NCBI RefSeq assembly: GCF_000518265.1
Contig: NZ_JADG01000007.1
Span: 434,001-498,000, forward strand
Reading direction: 5' to 3'
Origin: Actinomadura oligospora ATCC 43269
GTDB taxonomy: Bacteria; Actinomycetota; Actinomycetes; Streptosporangiales; Streptosporangiaceae
Length of the DNA stretch: 64,000 bases
Within the stretch, counting starts at the first letter, position 1. Every line of letters starts with the position of its first letter. Position numbers and translations under genes: made by a program. Below the pieces are notes generated by a model. That model saw only the letters and a list, made by a program, of their open reading frames with translations, was not told where the DNA came from and made no database searches. Below are positions 60,870-64,000 of the stretch, piece after piece.

Positions 60870-61832
60870 ATGCACGCCATCGTGATTCGTGAGCCAGGAG
60901 GCGCCGACGTCCTCCGGTGGGACGAGGTGCCGGGGCCCACGGCCGGCCCGGGCGAGGTGCTCGTCGAGGTCGCGGCGAGCGCGGTGAACCGCGCGGACGT
61001 GCTCCAGCGGCAGGGTTTCTACGACCCGCCGCCCGGCGCGTCCCCGTATCCGGGGCTCGAGGTGTCCGGCCGGATCGCGGCCCTCGGCGAGGGCGTGACC
61101 GGCTGGAACGTCGGTGACGAGGTGTGCGCGCTGCTCTCGGGCGGCGGCTACGCCGAGAAGGTCGCGGTCCCCGCGGGCCAGCTCCTGCCCGTCCCCGAGG
61201 GCGTCGACCTGATCGAGGCGGCGGGCCTGCCCGAAGTGGTCTGCACCGTCTGGTCCAACGTGTTCATGCTCGCGAACCTGCGTCCGGGCGAACGGTTCCT
61301 GGTGCACGGCGGCGGTAGCGGGATCGGGACGATGGCGATCCAGCTCGCGCACGCCCTCGGCTCCCCGGTCGCGTGCACCGTCGGCAGCGAGGCGAAGGCC
61401 ACGCGCTGCCGCGAACTCGGCGCGGATGTGACGATCAACTACCGCGACGACGACTTCGTCGAGCACGGCCCGTTCGAGGTGATCCTCGACAACATGGGCG
61501 CGAAGTACCTGGCCCGCAACGTGAACGCGCTCGCGGTGAACGGACGGCTGGCGGTCATCGGCCTCCAGGGCGGCGCCCGCGCCGAGCTCGATCTGGGCGA
61601 ACTCCTGCGCAAGCGGGCCGCCGTCCACGCAACCTCGCTGCGCGCCCGTCCGTTGGACGAGAAGGCCGAGATCGTGCGGAGCGTTCGCGAGCACGTGTGG
61701 CCGCTGCTGGAATCGGGAAGGGTCCGTCCGATCGTGGACCGGACCGTCCCGATGGCCGACGCCGCGCACGCCCACCGCCTGCTGGAGGACGGCGCGCACG
61801 TCGGCAAGATCCTGCTGACACTGGAAAAATGA
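60870..61832 (+). CDS. NAD(P)H quinone oxidoreductase, PIG3-like
   Basis: 320 residues from the ATG at 60870. MDR fold without structural zinc. Substrate loop VNRADVLQRQGFYDPPPGASPYPGLEVSG and nucleotide site FLVHGGGSGIGTMAIQLAHALG are typical of the PIG3/TP53I3 branch, which reduces quinones with NADPH. It is followed 11 bp later by bpa, possibly one transcript. Divergent from the EspI-like ATPase. Confidence 0.93.
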   Translation: MHAIVIREPGGADVLRWDEVPGPTAGPGEVLVEVAASAVNRADVLQRQGFYDPPPGASPYPGLEVSGRIAALGEGVTGWNVGDEVCALLSGGGYAEKVAVPAGQLLPVPEGVDLIEAAGLPEVVCTVWSNVFMLANLRPGERFLVHGGGSGIGTMAIQLAHALGSPVACTVGSEAKATRCRELGADVTINYRDDDFVEHGPFEVILDNMGAKYLARNVNALAVNGRLAVIGLQGGARAELDLGELLRKRAAVHATSLRARPLDEKAEIVRSVREHVWPLLESGRVRPIVDRTVPMADAAHAHRLLEDGAHVGKILLTLEK

Positions 61833-61842
61833 GGTGTGTGAG

Positions 61843-62379
61843 ATGACGGAGCCTTCGCAGAACCAGCCGGAGCAGGAGCCGCAGGTCCTGGTGGTCGGTC
61901 CGAACGGGATCGCGATCGAGGGCGCCCCCGGCGACGGCGACAAGGACGAGAAGTCGGTCGCCGAGATGGTGGAGCAGCCCGCCAAGGTCATGCGGATCGG
62001 CGGGATGATCCGCCAGCTCCTGGACGAGGTCAAGGCCGCCCCGCTGGACGAGGCGAGCCGCGCCCGGCTGCGCGAGATCCACCAGGCGTCGATAAAGGAA
62101 CTCGAGGACGGCCTGGCCCCCGAGCTCGTCGCCGAGCTGGAGCGCCTGTCGCTCCCCTTCGTCGAGGACAAGGTGCCGAGCGAGGGCGAGCTGCGGATCG
62201 CGCAGGCGCAGCTGGTCGGCTGGCTGGAGGGCCTGTTCCACGGCATCCAGACCACGCTGTTCGCGCAGCAGATGGCCGCGCGCGCCCAGCTGGAGCAGAT
62301 GCGCCGCGCCCTCCCCGCGGGCGTCGTCCAGCCGCAGGACGACCACGACAGCCACCGCCAGTCCGGCCCCTACCTGTAG
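61843..62379 (+). CDS. bpa: bacterial proteasome activator (Bpa/PafE)
   Basis: 178 residues. The conserved core SVAEMVEQPAKVMRIGGMIRQLLDEVK begins the helical ring-forming domain (about residues 38-150), and the C-terminus ends GPYL, close to the GQYL tail of known Bpa. In this family that tail docks on 20S proteasome alpha rings and opens the gate without ATP. Disordered, charged ends flank the core. The ATG at 61843 follows GAGGTG. The activator recruits damaged or specific proteins such as HspR in mycobacteria. Confidence 0.93.
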   Translation: MTEPSQNQPEQEPQVLVVGPNGIAIEGAPGDGDKDEKSVAEMVEQPAKVMRIGGMIRQLLDEVKAAPLDEASRARLREIHQASIKELEDGLAPELVAELERLSLPFVEDKVPSEGELRIAQAQLVGWLEGLFHGIQTTLFAQQMAARAQLEQMRRALPAGVVQPQDDHDSHRQSGPYL

Positions 62380-62395
62380 TCCCCGGCCTCTCCGA

Positions 62396-63205
62396 TCAGG
62401 CTTCGGGGAAGAGGCGTTCGAGGACGCGCGCCACGCCGTCCTCGTCGTTGCTGCCGGTGGTGTCGGTGACGGCGCGCAGGACGTCCGGGTGCGCGTTGGC
62501 GACCCCGTACGAGCGGCCTGCCCAGGTGAGCATGGGCAGGTCGTTCGGCATGTCCCCGAACGCGACGATCTCCCGGGCGTCCAGGCCGAGGTCGTCCGCC
62601 AGCTCCGCGAGCGCGGTCGCCTTGGTGACGCCGTGCGCGCTCATCTCCAGCAGCCCCCGCCCGGACGAGTGCGTCACGGTGACCAGGTCGCCGACCGCCA
62701 GCTCGGCCCGCCGAGCCAGGCCGTCCGGCTCGCTGGACGGATGGAACGCCAGCAGCTTGATGCCGGGACGCGCGATCAGCTCCTCGCCGTCCACGGGCCG
62801 TCCCCCGATCGCGTCGGAGTCCCAGCGGCCCAGGTTGTAGCGCGCCTCGAACACGAACCCGTCCGGATACTCGACCGCGAACCGCAGCTCGGAGTCCGCG
62901 GCCCGCAGCCGCTCCACGACCTTCGCGATCACCTCGGGCGTGATCACCGTCGCCTTGAGCACCGTCTCGGTGTGCAGGTCGTACCGGACGGCCCCGTTCG
63001 CGCAGATCGCGACGCCCCGGTGCCCCACGGCCTCGGCGATCTCGGCCATCCACCGCGGCGGACGCCCCGTCACCATCACCAGGGTCGCCCCGGCGCGTTC
63101 CACCCGCCCGAGGGCCCTGACCGTCCGGGCCGACACCGTCCCGTCGGACCGCACGATCGTGCCGTCCAGATCGGTCGCGATCAACCGGGGCGTACGAACG
63201 GCCAT
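62396..63205 (-). CDS. HAD-superfamily (Cof-type, IIB) phosphatase
   Basis: 269 residues from the ATG at 63205, with AAGGTG upstream. Motif I is LIATDLDGTIV (nucleophile and acid Asp), motif II is MVTGR, motif III Lys lies in GVTKATAL, and motif IV is IVAFGDMPNDLPML. The Cof-type cap lies between II and III. It dephosphorylates small phosphorylated metabolites. The substrate is unknown. Same strand as serS, separated by a strong hairpin. Confidence 0.94.
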   Translation of the reverse strand: MAVRTPRLIATDLDGTIVRSDGTVSARTVRALGRVERAGATLVMVTGRPPRWMAEIAEAVGHRGVAICANGAVRYDLHTETVLKATVITPEVIAKVVERLRAADSELRFAVEYPDGFVFEARYNLGRWDSDAIGGRPVDGEELIARPGIKLLAFHPSSEPDGLARRAELAVGDLVTVTHSSGRGLLEMSAHGVTKATALAELADDLGLDAREIVAFGDMPNDLPMLTWAGRSYGVANAHPDVLRAVTDTTGSNDEDGVARVLERLFPEA

Positions 63206-63313
63206 GTCACCTTCCACGGAACTGTCCCGCGACGTGATCGAATACCCCGCGGTCCCCCGAGCTTAGGCGACCCACCCCCCACCCCCGCCACCCGCCGCCA
63301 CGTCCGGAACGCG

Positions 63314-63350
63314 CAGAAGCCCGTCCCTTGTGGTGAGGGACGGGCTTCTG
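63314..63350 (-). terminator. terminator of serS
   Basis: CAGAAGCCCGTCCC (63314-63327) pairs perfectly with GGGACGGGCTTCTG (63337-63350) over a 9-base loop, just after the serS stop. No T-run follows on the serS side, so folding alone suggests termination. Confidence 0.75.
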
Positions 63351-63358
63351 GTGGTTTG

Positions 63359-64000
63359 TTAGCGCTTGACGGGTTCCAGGACCTCGAGGCCCAGGAACTT
63401 CTGCAGGGCCTTCGGGACGCGGACGGAGCCGTCGGCCTGCTGGTGGTTCTCGAGGATCGAGACCATCCAGCGGGTGGTGGCGAGGGTGCCGTTCAGCGTC
63501 GCGACCGGGCCGCTCTTGCCGTCCTGGTCGCGGTGCCGGACCGACAGGCGGCGGGCCTGGAACTCGGTGCAGTTCGAGGTCGAGGTGACCTCGCGGTAGC
63601 GGCCCTGCGTCGGAACCCACGCCTCGCAGTCGTACTTGCGGGCCGCGCTGGTGCCGAGGTCGCCGGCCGCCACGTCGATCACCCGGTAGGGGATCTCGAC
63701 CTTGGCGAGCATCTGCTTCTCCCAGTCCAGCAGGCGCAGGTGCTCCTGGTGCGCGTCCGCCGGGTCGCAGTAGGAGAACATCTCGACCTTGTCGAACTGG
63801 TGCACCCGGATGATGCCGCGGGTGTCCTTGCCGTAGGAGCCCGCCTCGCGGCGGAAGCAGGACGACCAGGCCGCGTACCGCCGCGGCAGCGCGTCGATGA
63901 TCTCGTTCATGTGGTAGGCGGCCAGCGGCACCTCGGACGTCCCGACCAGGTACAGGTCGTCCTCGGGGAGCTGGTACACCTCGGCGGCGTGCGCGCCCAG
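63359..64000 (-). CDS. serS: seryl-tRNA synthetase, C-terminal 213 residues (5' end outside window)
   Basis: Class II synthetase core with motif 2 [27 protein letters not shown] and motif 3 [17 protein letters not shown] near the end. Serine-site residues around [12 protein letters not shown] and [13 protein letters not shown] are as in SerRS. It charges tRNA-Ser, one copy of which is in this window. The frame is open to the right edge, so the N-terminal coiled-coil arm is not seen. Confidence 0.97.
   Translation of the reverse strand: MGAHAAEVYQLPEDDLYLVGTSEVPLAAYHMNEIIDALPRRYAAWSSCFRREAGSYGKDTRGIIRVHQFDKVEMFSYCDPADAHQEHLRLLDWEKQMLAKVEIPYRVIDVAAGDLGTSAARKYDCEAWVPTQGRYREVTSTSNCTEFQARRLSVRHRDQDGKSGPVATLNGTLATTRWMVSILENHQQADGSVRVPKALQKFLGLEVLEPVKR

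Overview
The window reads as a chromosome segment of a high-GC Gram-positive actinomycete, most likely a Streptosporangiales/Thermomonosporaceae-type organism. The evidence is GC-rich third codon positions, frequent GTG starts, tRNA genes without an encoded CCA, a 39-residue DLW-39 protein, a Bpa/PafE-type proteasome activator, SigE-family sigma factors, DUF1906 and I36-domain proteins, and an actinobacterial LexA box. The genus is an inference. No prophage, intact IS, CRISPR array or biosynthetic gene cluster is visible.

Layout. 1-4.7 kb: a likely 3-hydroxybutyrate scavenging locus (PucR-type regulator, MHS-family symporter, hydroxybutyrate dehydrogenase-like SDR, secreted alpha/beta hydrolase). 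4.9-9.4 kb: TetR/ABC-F pair, anchored lysozyme-like protein, lipoprotein, and a membrane protein coupled to a winged-helix regulator behind a triplicated palindromic operator. 9.6-13.5 kb: repeat-rich intergenic DNA with a possible MITE, a TetR regulator and an AurF-like diiron oxygenase. 13.6-18.4 kb: nucleotidyltransferase; a tRNA-shaped leader directly in front of a 772-residue protein of unknown function; a DnaA-box-rich gene-free stretch; DLW-39; tRNA-Ala(TGC). 19.3-22.2 kb: three secreted cell-wall enzymes, two sharing a recently duplicated I36/crystallin-like module. 22.3-29.8 kb: membrane HTH protein, two-component system and divergent MacB-type ABC exporter. 29.8-38 kb: quinone reductase/XRE pair, acyl-CoA dehydrogenase, indolepyruvate:ferredoxin oxidoreductase with a divergent Lrp/AsnC regulator. 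38-47.9 kb: coiled-coil protein, class III cyclase/MerR pair, sigma/anti-sigma fusion, DUF1906 protein, DUF4234 pair, acyl-CoA ligase, SigE-type sigma factor. 48.3-57 kb: cysteine-rich protein with MauE, Orc1/Cdc6-like ATPase behind an SOS box, pirin/MarR pair, M15 peptidase, AlaX-like editing protein, tRNA-Ser(TGA). 57-64 kb: membrane protein, cupin, EspI/ParA-like ATPase, quinone oxidoreductase, Bpa, HAD phosphatase and the 3' part of serS.

How parts work together. The strongest internal logic is (a) the secreted esterase, uptake and dehydrogenase chain for hydroxybutyrate, (b) divergent regulator/target pairs with visible operators (TetR/ABC-F, winged helix/membrane protein, MarR/pirin), and (c) the run of three cell-wall hydrolases.

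The most unusual signal is the perfect four-stem tRNA cloverleaf at 14325-14397. Its T-loop is replaced by a purine-rich GGCGGAG. It sits between a good promoter and the start codon of the large unknown protein, which suggests a tRNA-mimic leader or a diverged tRNA linked to that gene. A second theme is that many intergenic regions, and some coding ones, carry short GC-rich tandem repeats.
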